A DNA stretch of 64,000 nucleotides from Thermofilum sp. NZ13 (lineage in GTDB: Archaea; Thermoproteota; Thermoprotei; Thermofilales; Thermofilaceae), in NCBI GenBank assembly GCA_002855745.1, contig NDWX01000008.1:1-64000 (forward strand). Direction: 5' to 3'. The first letter of the stretch is position 1. Every line of letters begins with the position of its first letter. Shown piece after piece: positions 24,665 through 32,763 of the stretch. The position numbers and the translations under genes were made by a program. The notes below the pieces were generated by a model. That model searched no databases and had not been told where the DNA came from. It saw only the letters and a program-made list of their open reading frames with translations.

Positions 24665-25093
24665 TCAACGCTTTTGAGCCGCCGGGGGAGCCTCGAGCCT
24701 CACGACCCCTCTGGGCGCGTCAAGCAGCGCGGTGAACCTGTCTAGGAGCCCTCTGCCCAGCAGGCTCCTCCTCGCGAAGACTGTGGTGTACACTTCGCAG
24801 GCCTCCCTGAACCCTCCCAGCTCGACAATGCAGCGGGAAACCCTGAGCTCCACGCGGTAGCCCCCCGCGACGAGCCCCTCGATTTTCTCGGCGTCCTCGT
24901 AGAGGTGCAGGCCCAGCCTCAGGTACTCCTCGATCGACAACAGGAGGGTCCCCGAGAACCCTGTGTCCACCCTCGCCTCTACAGTGGTTCCCCTCCTCCC
25001 AGATGGCGTGTAGACGTTCAGCCTTACGACTGGAACGGGCGGCCTCTCGCTGCTGCTGTAGTAGCCCTCAGCTACAGCTCGACCAGGCTCCAA
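24665..25093 (-). CDS. retropepsin-like aspartyl protease family protein
   Basis: A 142-aa single-domain protein of the clan AA (retropepsin-like) type. The catalytic loop reads VDTGFSGTLLLS (Asp-Thr-Gly present), and the second family strand RSLLGRGLLDRFTALLDAPRG is complete. Such proteins dimerise, each subunit giving one Asp. In archaea they are often encoded beside a small DUF5678 or ribbon-helix-helix protein, as here. TTG 25093 lies inside the end of the upstream gene (22-base overlap), so they form one operon. The substrate is unknown. Compare the homologue at 57727, whose loop is altered. Confidence 0.78.
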   Translation of the reverse strand: MEPGRAVAEGYYSSSERPPVPVVRLNVYTPSGRRGTTVEARVDTGFSGTLLLSIEEYLRLGLHLYEDAEKIEGLVAGGYRVELRVSRCIVELGGFREACEVYTTVFARRSLLGRGLLDRFTALLDAPRGVVRLEAPPAAQKR

Positions 25094-25470
25094 CCCAGTT
25101 CCACCTCCCTCTTCCCCACTTTGCGGATCAGTCGCTCGATGACCCCGTGCCTGGCTCCTGATGCCTCCACCGCCTTGGCCGCCTCCTCAAGGTTGTCGAA
25201 CACTCCGAGTAGCCTCCCGCCGGCGAAGGCCGCGTAGCGCCCCTCGTGCTCCGCGAGTAACCTTTCGCGCGCTTCCTCGAAGGCCCTCCTGTTCAGCTCG
25301 GCCTCCCTCTCGATGTCCTCCAGCTCCCGGAGGACTTCGGGCTTTATGCTCAGCCAAAGCCTGAGGGCTTCCTCGAAGGCGTCCCTCACCCTTATCCCCC
25401 TCAGTGTCGCGACAGCCTTGACTCTCCTGTATAGCTCCTCGTCTAAGCCCCTAACGGCTACTACACCCAC
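25072..25470 (-). CDS. ribbon-helix-helix-like plus DUF5678 protein
   Basis: A 132-aa protein. The N-terminal ~45 residues (VAVRGLDEELYRRVKAVATLRGIRV) look like a ribbon-helix-helix DNA-binding domain of the antitoxin type; a helical linker follows (~45-78), then a DUF5678 domain (EHEGRYAAFAGGRLLGVFDN, ending EEAAKAVE). GTG 25470 is chosen from the TATA box TTTATAAA at 25492-25499 and the resulting leaderless start. Two tandem copies of ATGTAAAC directly upstream of the TATA box are a probable operator. It is first in an operon with a retropepsin-like protease, a pairing often seen in archaea; the protease could act on this protein (inference). Confidence 0.72.
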   Translation of the reverse strand: MGVVAVRGLDEELYRRVKAVATLRGIRVRDAFEEALRLWLSIKPEVLRELEDIEREAELNRRAFEEARERLLAEHEGRYAAFAGGRLLGVFDNLEEAAKAVEASGARHGVIERLIRKVGKREVELGWSLVEL

Positions 25471-25491
25471 AATAGCTGTGTAACTGCTCAA

Positions 25492-25516
25492 GTTTATAAA
25501 GTTTACATGTTTACAT
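25492..25516 (-). promoter_or_regulatory. protease operon promoter with two tandem ATGTAAAC octamers
   Basis: Plus-strand 25501-25516 is GTTTACAT repeated exactly twice (ATGTAAAC on the minus strand), adjoining the TATA box TTTATAAA at 25492-25499. It overlaps the usual BRE region, so a bound protein would affect TFB recruitment. The ribbon-helix-helix protein encoded by the first gene is the obvious candidate. Confidence 0.5.
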
Positions 25517-25782
25517 CTTCCTTTCACGGCAGGGCAGGGTCTCGAGTATTTGCATAGGTTGAGTCCAGCCGCGTGCCTCAAATTGACCGGTGACTTTTCT
25601 TTGAAAAACTATAGCGTGCCTTTAATGTTCGGGCGCGTGAGCCTTCAGCACGTAACGCCCCCATTACTATTTCAGTATGCGTATCGCACTGTCCAATAGG
25701 TGAGGTCTCAGTATTGGCGCGGACCTATCCCCTATTCGTACTGCTCAACCTCTCCGAGCTTAACCTTGTGTCGGAGGCTTTT

Positions 25783-26037
25783 TTATGCTCTCGATATATG
25801 GCTAATATACAGGATCACAACATTGTTTTCTTCAAAGAGAACTGTGAAGAAGATCCCGTAGTCTCCGACTCTTCTTCTGAACACTCCTTTTAAGCCTTTA
25901 ACAGGTCTGATGTCTCCTGTGAAGGGGTTTGTTTCCATCTCTTTTAGAGCTTCTGTTATTCTTTTCTTAGTTTCTGGACTTAGACCACTTAGCTCCTTGA
26001 AGACTTTTCTATGGACAATCACTTTAAATAATCTCAT
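25783..26037 (-). CDS. RelE/ParE-type toxin
   Basis: An 84-aa protein with the RelE/ParE fold pattern: VHRKVFKELSGLSPETKKRI, MKEMETNPF-type turn, VKGLKGVFRRRVGDYGIFFT, ending VVILYISHISRA. RelE members cleave mRNA on the ribosome. ATG 26037 is used rather than the in-frame upstream start because it overlaps the last codons of the upstream antitoxin gene by 14 bases, the usual arrangement. The pair has lower G+C than its surroundings, suggesting transfer. Confidence 0.82.
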   Translation of the reverse strand: MRLFKVIVHRKVFKELSGLSPETKKRITEALKEMETNPFTGDIRPVKGLKGVFRRRVGDYGIFFTVLFEENNVVILYISHISRA

Positions 26038-26212
26038 CGAGATCCATGAAGGCCCCTTTTTGTCCTTTGAGAAAGTCATCCAACCTAGACTTTATCTCCT
26101 CGACTTCCTCCTCAGATAGCTCCTCACCCTCTATCATCATAACGCTAACTGCTTTCGCAAGTATCGCTAATTTTCTCTCAAGCTCTGTTACTCGGGCTTC
26201 GATGCTGGACAT
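26024..26212 (-). CDS. RelB-like antitoxin
   Basis: A 62-aa acidic, helical protein (VTELERKLAILAKAVSVMMI, then EELSEEEVEEIKSRLDDFLKG) preceding and overlapping a RelE-type toxin gene. It is probably the cognate antitoxin, with an N-terminal coiled region and a C-terminal toxin-binding helix. ATG 26212 lies about 25 bases after a GTTTAAATT box at 26239-26247. No classical ribbon-helix-helix is obvious. Confidence 0.75.
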   Translation of the reverse strand: MSSIEARVTELERKLAILAKAVSVMMIEGEELSEEEVEEIKSRLDDFLKGQKGAFMDLDEII

Positions 26213-26786
26213 TAATGTGTCCGAGAGATATTGCTTCCAGTAAAATTTAAACCTTTCCCTAAGACCAATGCAGAGTAAGACTGTTCAGGCTTGCATGGGC
26301 CTTCCACACCCGCTGTGTGGAAAAGCTTGCTCTGAGTAGCAGAGCACCTCCAAGCTTGGAACGATGAGAAAATGCAGGGGGCCGGAGGTATTTCCTCCCC
26401 GAACACTGCTACCTCGCTTCTTGCAAGAAAACGGCCGATGAGCATTCGAGAAGCCGATTAAACAACGCGCTGTACTGAGTTCTCGCGGTGTTTCGAGCTT
26501 GACTCAGATGTTTTCGGCGTAGGTTTATGTCTACGTGTAGCGACAGTCTTAGGTTTCACCCAAACGGCGCATCCGGGTAAAGCTAGGCACATGTGCTTGG
26601 GGCTCAGGGGAGCATCATCGCCGGAATCCTCCTTTTCCCGTTTTAAAAATGAGAGGGCCAGTAGAACAGCACGCGTCCCGAACTTCACCGGTGCGCTCCG
26701 CACCACAACCCCTTCCCACTCAACGTGCAGTTTCACGAGGGTGAGAGGCCGAAATCCGAGAGGCATAGGGCATAAATCAAATAAGT
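26213..26786. other. 574-base intergenic region with tandem hairpins
   Basis: Stem TTCCACAC/GTGTGGAA lies at 26302-26309/26315-26322. Directly after it AAGCTTG (26323-26329) pairs with CAAGCTT (26351-26357) around an inner CTCTG/CAGAG stem (26330-26344). The TTTAAA box at 26241-26249 works in both directions and could start a plus-strand RNA near 26275. The frames at 26212-26445 and 26458-26766 are unconvincing as proteins. Confidence 0.4.
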
Positions 26787-27950
26787 ATGGCTCCTAATCT
26801 ACGGCAGGGGTCCTGCTTGGACGCTGACCTCTTGGTTGAGATGGCCTTGAGGGAGCCGACGGAGGAGCTCCTCACGCCCGAGAGGCTCCGCGAGCTGGCT
26901 GAGCGGGGTGAGAGGCTTGTCCACTACATCGGCTTCGAGGTCTCGGGCTTCGTCCACCTGGGGACGGGCCTGATCTCGATGCAGAAGGTCGCCGACCTTC
27001 AGCGGGCTGGCGTGGAGACGCAGGTCTTCCTGGCGGACTACCACAGCTGGATCAACAAGAAGCTGGGAGGCGACCTGTCGACGATCAGGCGCGTCGCCGG
27101 CGGCTACTTCAAGGAGGCCCTCAGGGTTTCCCTGAGGATCGCCGGGGGCGACCCGGATAGGACGCGCTTCCTGATGGGCAGCGAGGTTTACGAGAAGCTC
27201 GGCCTCGACTACTTTACGAGCGTCGTGAAGGTGTCCATGGAGACGACGCTGTCAAGGGTCAGGAGGTCGATAACCATCCTGGGGCGGAAGGAGGCTGAGG
27301 CCCTCAGCTTCGCCCAGCTGCTCTATGTGCCGATGCAGGTCGCCGACATCTTCTCCCTTGGGGTGAACGTGGCGCACGGGGGGATGGATCAGAGGAAGGC
27401 CCACGTGATAGCGATAGACATCGGTGAGAAGGCTTTCGGGTACAAGCCCGTGGCGCTCCACCACCACCTCCTCCCGGGGCTCAGCCTGGATCAGGAGGCC
27501 TGGAAGAGGCTCGTGGAGGCGAAGAGCTCGGGCAACAAGGAGGAGTTCACCGGCATCCTAGCTGATGTGAAGATGTCCAAGTCCAAGCCGGAGACGGCGA
27601 TCTTCATACACGAATCAGAGGAGGAGGTTAGGAGGAAGATCATGCAAGCCTTCTGCCCCGCGGGCGAGGTCGAGCTCAACCCCATCCTGGAGATCGCGCG
27701 CTACATAATCTTCAGGGACAGGAGCGAGCCCTTCGAGGTCATCAACAAGAAGACAGGCGAGAGGCTCGTGTTCAGCAGTTACCGTGAACTCGAGGAGAAG
27801 TTCAGGGAGCGGAAGGTCCACCCGCTCGATTTCAAGGCGGCCGTCGCGGAGGAGCTCGCCAGGATCCTGGAGCCCGCCCGGAAGCACTTCACAGAGGGGC
27901 CGGGCAGGAGCTTCCTCGAGGACCTCCGGGAGATAAGGATCACCAGGTGA
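26787..27950 (+). CDS. tyrS: tyrosyl-tRNA synthetase
   Basis: A 387-aa class I synthetase of the archaeal type that charges tRNA-Tyr. Signature motifs are the HIGH-like HLGTG (in GFEVSGFVHLGTG), ADYHSWINKKLGGD, MDQRKAHVIAIDIG and the KMSKS loop (KMSKSKPETAIF). TrpRS has different N-terminal motifs, so TyrRS is preferred. ATG 26787 follows a CATAAATCAAATAA stretch; the TATA box is unclear. A YbaK-type editing protein gene follows six bases after the stop codon, so both are likely co-transcribed. Confidence 0.9.
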   Translation: MAPNLRQGSCLDADLLVEMALREPTEELLTPERLRELAERGERLVHYIGFEVSGFVHLGTGLISMQKVADLQRAGVETQVFLADYHSWINKKLGGDLSTIRRVAGGYFKEALRVSLRIAGGDPDRTRFLMGSEVYEKLGLDYFTSVVKVSMETTLSRVRRSITILGRKEAEALSFAQLLYVPMQVADIFSLGVNVAHGGMDQRKAHVIAIDIGEKAFGYKPVALHHHLLPGLSLDQEAWKRLVEAKSSGNKEEFTGILADVKMSKSKPETAIFIHESEEEVRRKIMQAFCPAGEVELNPILEIARYIIFRDRSEPFEVINKKTGERLVFSSYRELEEKFRERKVHPLDFKAAVAEELARILEPARKHFTEGPGRSFLEDLREIRITR

Positions 27951-27956
27951 ACCCCC

Positions 27957-28421
27957 TTGCTCGGCCCCAGCCACCTGGAGGAGTTCCTCAGGTCCCGGGG
28001 GATCCCCTACAGGCTCGTTGAGGTAGGCGCGGCGGCGACCTCGGACGACGCGTCGATGAGTCTCGGCGTCGAGAAGTCCCAGATAGCCAAAACGGTCGTC
28101 TTCGTCTCGGACGGCGGCGAAACCGTCTTGGTTGTCGTGCGGGCAGACCGCAGGGTGGATCAGGCTAGGCTCGCTAAGCTACTAGGCTACAGGAGGCTGA
28201 GGCTCGCAAGGCCCGAGGAGGTTGCGGAGAGCACCGGCTACCCTCCGGGAGGCGTCCCTCCCCTCGGGCACCTCAGGGAGCTTCCAGTGATCCTGGACTC
28301 GGAGATCGCTGGAGGCGAGTACTGGTGCGGGGGCGGGGACGAGAGGCACCTCCTGCTCCTGGACTTCAGGATGATAACAGGGCCAGGCTTTAAAGTGATG
28401 GATGTCCCCAAGAAGCGGTGA
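27957..28421 (+). CDS. YbaK/ProX-type trans-editing protein
   Basis: A 154-aa protein of the YbaK/EbsC family that hydrolyses mischarged aminoacyl-tRNAs in trans. Visible marks are LEEFLRSRGIPYRLVEV, the conserved Lys in SQIAKTVVFVSDGG, VVVRADRRVD, VAESTGYPPGGVPPLGH and VILDSEI. The start is TTG 27957, close behind tyrS. Its likely substrate is Cys-tRNA-Pro or Ala-tRNA-Pro by family knowledge, not by tyrS linkage. The last bases run into an A+T-rich promoter for the nikR gene. Confidence 0.85.
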   Translation: MLGPSHLEEFLRSRGIPYRLVEVGAAATSDDASMSLGVEKSQIAKTVVFVSDGGETVLVVVRADRRVDQARLAKLLGYRRLRLARPEEVAESTGYPPGGVPPLGHLRELPVILDSEIAGGEYWCGGGDERHLLLLDFRMITGPGFKVMDVPKKR

Positions 28422-28467
28422 GCATTATAACCAATATTGTAGTATAGTGTTGTGGAGGCGTGTCCGT

Positions 28468-28857
28468 ATGAGAAGGGTGTCTGTCACTCTCCCCGATGAG
28501 ATCTACAAGGCCCTCGAGGAGCTCGAGGCTAAGACGCGGATCGCGAACAGGTCCAGGCTCGTGGGAGACGCGGTCATGCTTCTCTACAACCAGACCCTTG
28601 AGGACGACGCGGTTTACGCTGGAGGCCTTGTGGTCGTCTACGACCACTCGAGGGGCGAGACGGTCTACGGGGTAGTGGACGCTCAGCACGACTACACGGA
28701 CCTAGTTAGGGGGAGCATCCACGTCCACTTAACGGAGGAGAAGTGCGTCGAGGTCATCGCGGTCCAGGGTAAGGGGGCTGAGATCAAGGAGCTGGCTTCC
28801 AGGCTGAGAAGGGTGAGCGGCGTCATCACAGTCCAGCACAGCCTGGTGAGGCTCTAG
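28468..28857 (+). CDS. nikR: NikR-like metal-responsive regulator
   Basis: A 129-aa protein with an N-terminal ribbon-helix-helix (MRRVSVTLPDEIYKALEELE) and a C-terminal ACT-like domain. The nickel-site residues align with E. coli NikR: His74 (AQHDY), His85 and His87 (SIHVHL) and Cys93 (EKCVEV). So metal binding, probably Ni2+, is well supported. No nickel transporter or hydrogenase gene is adjacent. ATG 28468 is chosen because the domain begins exactly there; the ORF is longer upstream. The 3' end overlaps the convergent radical SAM gene by four bases. Confidence 0.85.
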   Translation: MRRVSVTLPDEIYKALEELEAKTRIANRSRLVGDAVMLLYNQTLEDDAVYAGGLVVVYDHSRGETVYGVVDAQHDYTDLVRGSIHVHLTEEKCVEVIAVQGKGAEIKELASRLRRVSGVITVQHSLVRL

Positions 28858-30131
28858 ATTATGCAGTGGGCTAGGCCGGCGCTGTAAACGCACTCGCTGC
28901 ACCCCACCTCGTTGCCGTAGCAGTCGTACTCGTTGCTGTCGATGAACCAGCACTTCCTCGTCGCGAACGGGCAGTCCGCGCACCAGGGCACCCCCGCGGG
29001 GAGGTTCTTCCTCACCTTGCGGAAGTGCACGTACCTGGGGCTGTTCCACACCTCCTCGATGCTCTGGGACGCGACGCTACCGAAGCGCACAGTTCTCACG
29101 TTCTTCTCGTGAAGGTTTGTGTAGAGGGGGTGCTCGTAGGCGAGGTCCATGCAAGGCGCGACGCTGCCGTCCCAGAGTATCATCATCGCGTTCTCGTCGA
29201 TGTAGGGGCAGCTCCGCCTGAGCGAGTCCGCGTAGACGCTGGGCAGCTTTGCCTCCAGGCCATAGGTCCTAGCGACCTCTCTGGCCTCCTCTATGTACTC
29301 CTCGACCTCCCGGAGCAGCCGCTCGCGCTGTAGCGCGTCCCGCGCGATGTCCGCGTTCACGCTGTAGCCCTTGGCCGCGATCTTCTCGACGAGCTGGAGG
29401 TACAGCCTCTGCTTCCCGGAGCTTGAGTACGTGTAGTGGGCCAGCAGGCTGTCGTATATCGCCTCCCTCGCGAGGCTGTCCAGCCTCCCGCCCGTCTCCT
29501 TGAAGAACTCTACCGCCTCCCTGCTCGCGGTGCTGTAGACAGCCTCACCGGCGAGGGCCGGGTGGTACGGCACCATGTGGGATACGACGATGAAGTCCAG
29601 GTTTAGCTCCCCAGCGCGCCTCACGATCTCTGGGAGCATCCTGTAGTTGCGCCTCATCAGCACCACGGCCACTCCGGCCCTGGCCGAGTACTCCTCCTTG
29701 GCCTTCGCCGCCTCCCTGAGGTTGCCCAGGACGTCGTAGCGCTGGGCGCCGACTCGTATCTCGCTCAGCGGCTTAAGGTCGGGAGCGTCCACGCTGAACG
29801 CGACCTGGTCGGCCCCGGCCTCGAAGACCCGCCTGGCTGTGGAGCGGTCCATCAGCGTGCCGTTCGTGACGAAGTGGATGAACACGCCGTCCCCCATTTT
29901 CTCCCTGGCGTAGGCCAGGAGGTCGATGAACCTGGGGTGGTTTAGGGGCTCGCCGAAGCCGTAGAGGGCCAGCCTCCTGACCCGCCCGGCGGCCTCGTCC
30001 ACAACCTTGCGGAATAGCTCGAAGCTCATGTGCCCGAACGACGCCTGGCGCCAGGTCCTCCTGACGCACATGACGCAGGAAAGGTTACAGGTGTTCGTGG
30101 GCTCGACCTGCAGGACTTCCGGAAAGCTCAT
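28854..30131 (-). CDS. radical SAM/SPASM protein, tungsten-oxidoreductase maturase type
   Basis: A 425-aa radical SAM enzyme with the CX3CX2C motif TCNLSCVMCVR (Cys15, Cys19, Cys22) and a C-terminal SPASM-like region rich in Cys (CMDL, CADCPFATRKC, CYGNEVGCSEC). The overall pattern (LYGFGEPLNHPRF, FVTNGTLMD, VAFSVDAP) fits the proteins encoded beside tungsten aldehyde:ferredoxin oxidoreductases, thought to modify the cofactor or enzyme. No AOR gene lies in this window, but tupABC does. ATG 30131 is preferred to GTG 30140 because it is about 26 bases after a GCATATATTC box (30153-30162). Confidence 0.75.
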   Translation of the reverse strand: MSFPEVLQVEPTNTCNLSCVMCVRRTWRQASFGHMSFELFRKVVDEAAGRVRRLALYGFGEPLNHPRFIDLLAYAREKMGDGVFIHFVTNGTLMDRSTARRVFEAGADQVAFSVDAPDLKPLSEIRVGAQRYDVLGNLREAAKAKEEYSARAGVAVVLMRRNYRMLPEIVRRAGELNLDFIVVSHMVPYHPALAGEAVYSTASREAVEFFKETGGRLDSLAREAIYDSLLAHYTYSSSGKQRLYLQLVEKIAAKGYSVNADIARDALQRERLLREVEEYIEEAREVARTYGLEAKLPSVYADSLRRSCPYIDENAMMILWDGSVAPCMDLAYEHPLYTNLHEKNVRTVRFGSVASQSIEEVWNSPRYVHFRKVRKNLPAGVPWCADCPFATRKCWFIDSNEYDCYGNEVGCSECVYSAGLAHCII

Positions 30132-30291
30132 TGCTACCACTCCCCCGAAGCCGAATATATGCGTATCCCCTCCGTATGCGGGGAATCCGCGGCTCGGGCT
30201 CCTAGGTCACCTCATACCCGTCTCTGCTCGTCTGCGTCTGGTGCGGCCTAGCCCCCTCTAAGCTTTTAAACCGCGGGGCGTTTCGTGGACA

Positions 30292-30828
30292 ATGCCTGTA
30301 AGGCTGCTCCGGGACGAGCTGCGTGAGCTGTACTCCACGTACATCGAGGAGCTTAAACCAGCCGTCGTAGTCGACGTGGGCACAGGCCTGGGGGAGAGCC
30401 TGCGAGCGCTGGTCGAAGCCTCGGGGAGTAAAGCCAGCGTCTTGACGATCGACGTGGACTGCTCCACGCTCCAGAGGGCGAGGGCCGTCACCCATCACGC
30501 GTACGAGCGGGGAGCGGTAGACCTGATGTGCGCCGACGCCCACAAGCTCCCCCTTCGCGGCGAATCCGTTAAGCTCCTGGCGACGGTCGCCATGCTGCAC
30601 CACCTCGCCGACGCGGAGGCGTTCGTGGAGGGCTGTGCTCGCGTCCTAGCCCGAGGCGGAGTAGCCGTGATCGTGGACTGGACACCCGGCTCAAGGCTCT
30701 CCCCGCACCCGCCTTCGGAGCACAGGGAGGCTCTCGCCAAGCTCAAGCGGCTTCTGCCGGAGTACCTCAAGCTCGAGGACCTCAGGGTCTACAAGGACTA
30801 CTTCATAGCCGTCGGCGCGAAGCCCTAG
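30292..30828 (+). CDS. class I SAM-dependent methyltransferase
   Basis: A 178-aa Rossmann-type methyltransferase: motif I VVDVGTGLGES, motif II VLTIDVDCSTL, an acidic loop LMCADAHKLPL, and motif IV VAMLHHLADAEAFVEGCARV. The substrate is unknown; the group includes small-molecule and UbiE-like enzymes. ATG 30292 lies about 25 bases after a GCTTTTAAA box (30262-30270), giving a leaderless mRNA. Divergent from the radical SAM gene. Confidence 0.8.
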   Translation: MPVRLLRDELRELYSTYIEELKPAVVVDVGTGLGESLRALVEASGSKASVLTIDVDCSTLQRARAVTHHAYERGAVDLMCADAHKLPLRGESVKLLATVAMLHHLADAEAFVEGCARVLARGGVAVIVDWTPGSRLSPHPPSEHREALAKLKRLLPEYLKLEDLRVYKDYFIAVGAKP

Positions 30829-31659
30829 CCTTCACCAGGGCTCGGTAAGCGAGGTACACGGCCGCGGCGAGCACCGCTAGGGGAAGTAGCCCTATCAGCC
30901 CGGCGATGATAAGGGATACCACTAGCACAGCGAAAGCCACACCGCTCCGCACAGCCCCCACTACGTCCAGCGCGGGCCACTCCACAGGCTTCGAGGAGGG
31001 CTTAAACGTGACCGTTACGGTCGCGTAAACCACGCTGCGCTCCAGGTTCCGCAACTGCGCGTCATAGAACTCGATCTGGTACCGCACGTACGAGAGCCTG
31101 TCCTCAACCTGGAGTACATCGGATACGCTTGACGCCTTGTCGAGAAGCTGGAGCAGCCCCTCCCCCTCGGCCCTAAGGTTCCTCAGCCTGGCGGAGAGGT
31201 CTACCCACTGGTCCGTCACGTCCAAGGCCCTCTCCACCACCCTGTCGACCCTACCTAGCCCTGAGAGCGCGTCGAGCGCCCTCCCGTAGTTCGAGGCCGG
31301 CACCTTAAGGGTCACAGTGGCGCTTCCACCGCCGCTAGCCTCGAGCTGCACCGAGGCGACGTACCCTCCTATCTCCCCGGCCAGCGATTTGGCCCTGGTG
31401 ACAGCCAGCGACACGTTCTCCACCGAGACCTCGACCTCCGCCGAGTAGGTTATGTTCCTCTGCGAAACCGACGGGGTTGAAGCCGCGGCGCTGGGAGCCG
31501 CAGGTTTAACGGTTGTTTGCTGCGCCGCCTCTTTAAGAGGTAGCGTTGAGGCCTGCTGGGAAACGTAGTCGCCGGGTTAGGGGCTAGGAGGAGGTATAGC
31601 GTTGCCGCAAGGAGAAAAGCGGCCAACAAGGCTGAAGCGACCAGTACTCGGCGTCTCAC
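30803..31659 (-). pseudogene. DUF4349 membrane protein, frameshifted
   Basis: Two pieces in different frames form one recognisable gene. Piece 1 (GTG 31659) encodes a membrane anchor (RVLVASALLAAFLLAATLYL). Piece 2 (open from 31576 down to 30803) gives a Ser/Thr/Pro/Ala-rich linker, the DUF4349 domain (ENVSLAVTRAKSLAGEIGG, VPASNYGRALDALSGLG, coiled part with VEDRLSYVRYQIE) and a final membrane helix. One base appears missing around 31571-31577 (CCGGG run), where piece 2 opens. DUF4349 proteins have unknown functions. It could be a true mutation, a programmed shift, or a sequencing error. Its 3' end overlaps the convergent methyltransferase gene by 26 bases. Confidence 0.7.
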
Positions 31660-31765
31660 GCGGTTTAGAGCCGGATCGCCGTTAATAACGATTCGGTAGC
31701 TCGGCTACGTACCTATGCTACGTTAGTAATTCAAAGTTAAATCCAGGAAACACCATTCTAGATGC

Positions 31766-32473
31766 GTGAAGGCCGTAAGCTTCGACGTCTGGTCCACCCT
31801 GATGAGCATCGACGTGTTCTACAGGGCCGTCGCAGAGGCCCTCGCCGAGGCGACAGGCCGCGACCCAGGCGAGGTCTTCAACCGCGTAAAGAGGGCCTAC
31901 TCCGCCGTGAAGTCCGCCAGGCGGGCCGGCCTGGTCAACGAGTCTAGGGTGGTCCAGAGCTCCACCGAAATCTTCCTCGAGGCTCTGGGCATCGCCTCGA
32001 AGTACGAGCTCTACTGGGCCGTCGCCCGGGCCGTCAACGCGGTCGACGCCCGCGCGCTACCCCTCGACGGCGCCGCCGAGGCCCTCCAGGAGCTGTCGTC
32101 GCAAGGCTACGCGCTAGCCGTCACGAGCAACGTGATCTTCTGGCCAGGCTACCTCACCAGGGTCCTACTGGACAAGGCGGGGCTAGGCAGGTTCTTCAGA
32201 GTCCAGGTCTACGCCGACGAGGTGGGGGCGCTGAAGCCCAGCGTGAAGCCCTTCCAGGAGGTGCTCCAGGCCCTGGGGGCAAGCCCTTCAGAGGCCGTCC
32301 ACGTGGGCGACAGCCCCCAGGAGGACTTAGCGGGAGCACTCAACGCCGGGATGGGCGCAGTGCTGCTCGACTGGGGGCGCGAGAAAGCGCTGTTGGACGC
32401 GAGGCTCAGGGTCGCGGTTGTGGGCTCTCTCGGTGAAGTCCCCAGTGCTGTGGCCGCGTTGCTTCAAGCGTGA
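31766..32473 (+). CDS. HAD-superfamily hydrolase
   Basis: A 235-aa haloacid dehalogenase-like phosphatase. Motif I is SFDVWSTLMS (nucleophile Asp; the second Asp of DxD is a Trp, as in some dehalogenase-type members), motif II AVTSNVIFW, motif III GALKPSVKPF and motif IV VHVGDSPQEDL. The cap domain lies between residues ~15 and 105. The substrate is unknown. GTG 31766 follows a GTTAAATCC box at 31737-31745, consistent with a leaderless mRNA. Confidence 0.82.
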   Translation: MKAVSFDVWSTLMSIDVFYRAVAEALAEATGRDPGEVFNRVKRAYSAVKSARRAGLVNESRVVQSSTEIFLEALGIASKYELYWAVARAVNAVDARALPLDGAAEALQELSSQGYALAVTSNVIFWPGYLTRVLLDKAGLGRFFRVQVYADEVGALKPSVKPFQEVLQALGASPSEAVHVGDSPQEDLAGALNAGMGAVLLDWGREKALLDARLRVAVVGSLGEVPSAVAALLQA

Positions 32474-32589
32474 TCAAGCCCCCGAATCCCAGCTCTCCGC
32501 AACGAACCTGTAGGGGTACGGAGTCCCGCCCCTGCCTCGAGGGCGTGGCCTCGTGTCATGAAGGTGCGTGGGTGTGGAGTCCTTGCCGC

Positions 32590-32763
32590 TCACCCTAGAA
32601 TCTCTCCTATGGCTTCGCTGGTTTTCAACACTCTGATGGGCTTGGCCCGACCTATTGCCTCGAAGTGCCTGTCGTTGGATATTAGGGTCGCCCCTATTTT
32701 TATGCATGCTGCTGTGAACACGTTAGTGTCCGCTAAGAATCTCTTTGATTTTCTCCGTTGCAA
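32590..32763 (-). pseudogene. VapC (PIN-domain) toxin with an internal deletion
   Basis: The frame joins the start of a PIN domain (RFLADTNVF, with the first catalytic Asp) directly to its end (TAACIKIGATLISNDRHFEAI). The ~80 residues between, including the central acidic residues, are missing, so it cannot form an active nuclease site. It overlaps the end of the AbrB-type antitoxin gene at 32723, as an intact vapBC would. Confidence 0.75.

Noticed and set aside
26458-26766. 102-codon frame on the minus strand upstream of tyrS
   Set aside because: No family, no promoter and irregular amino acid content.
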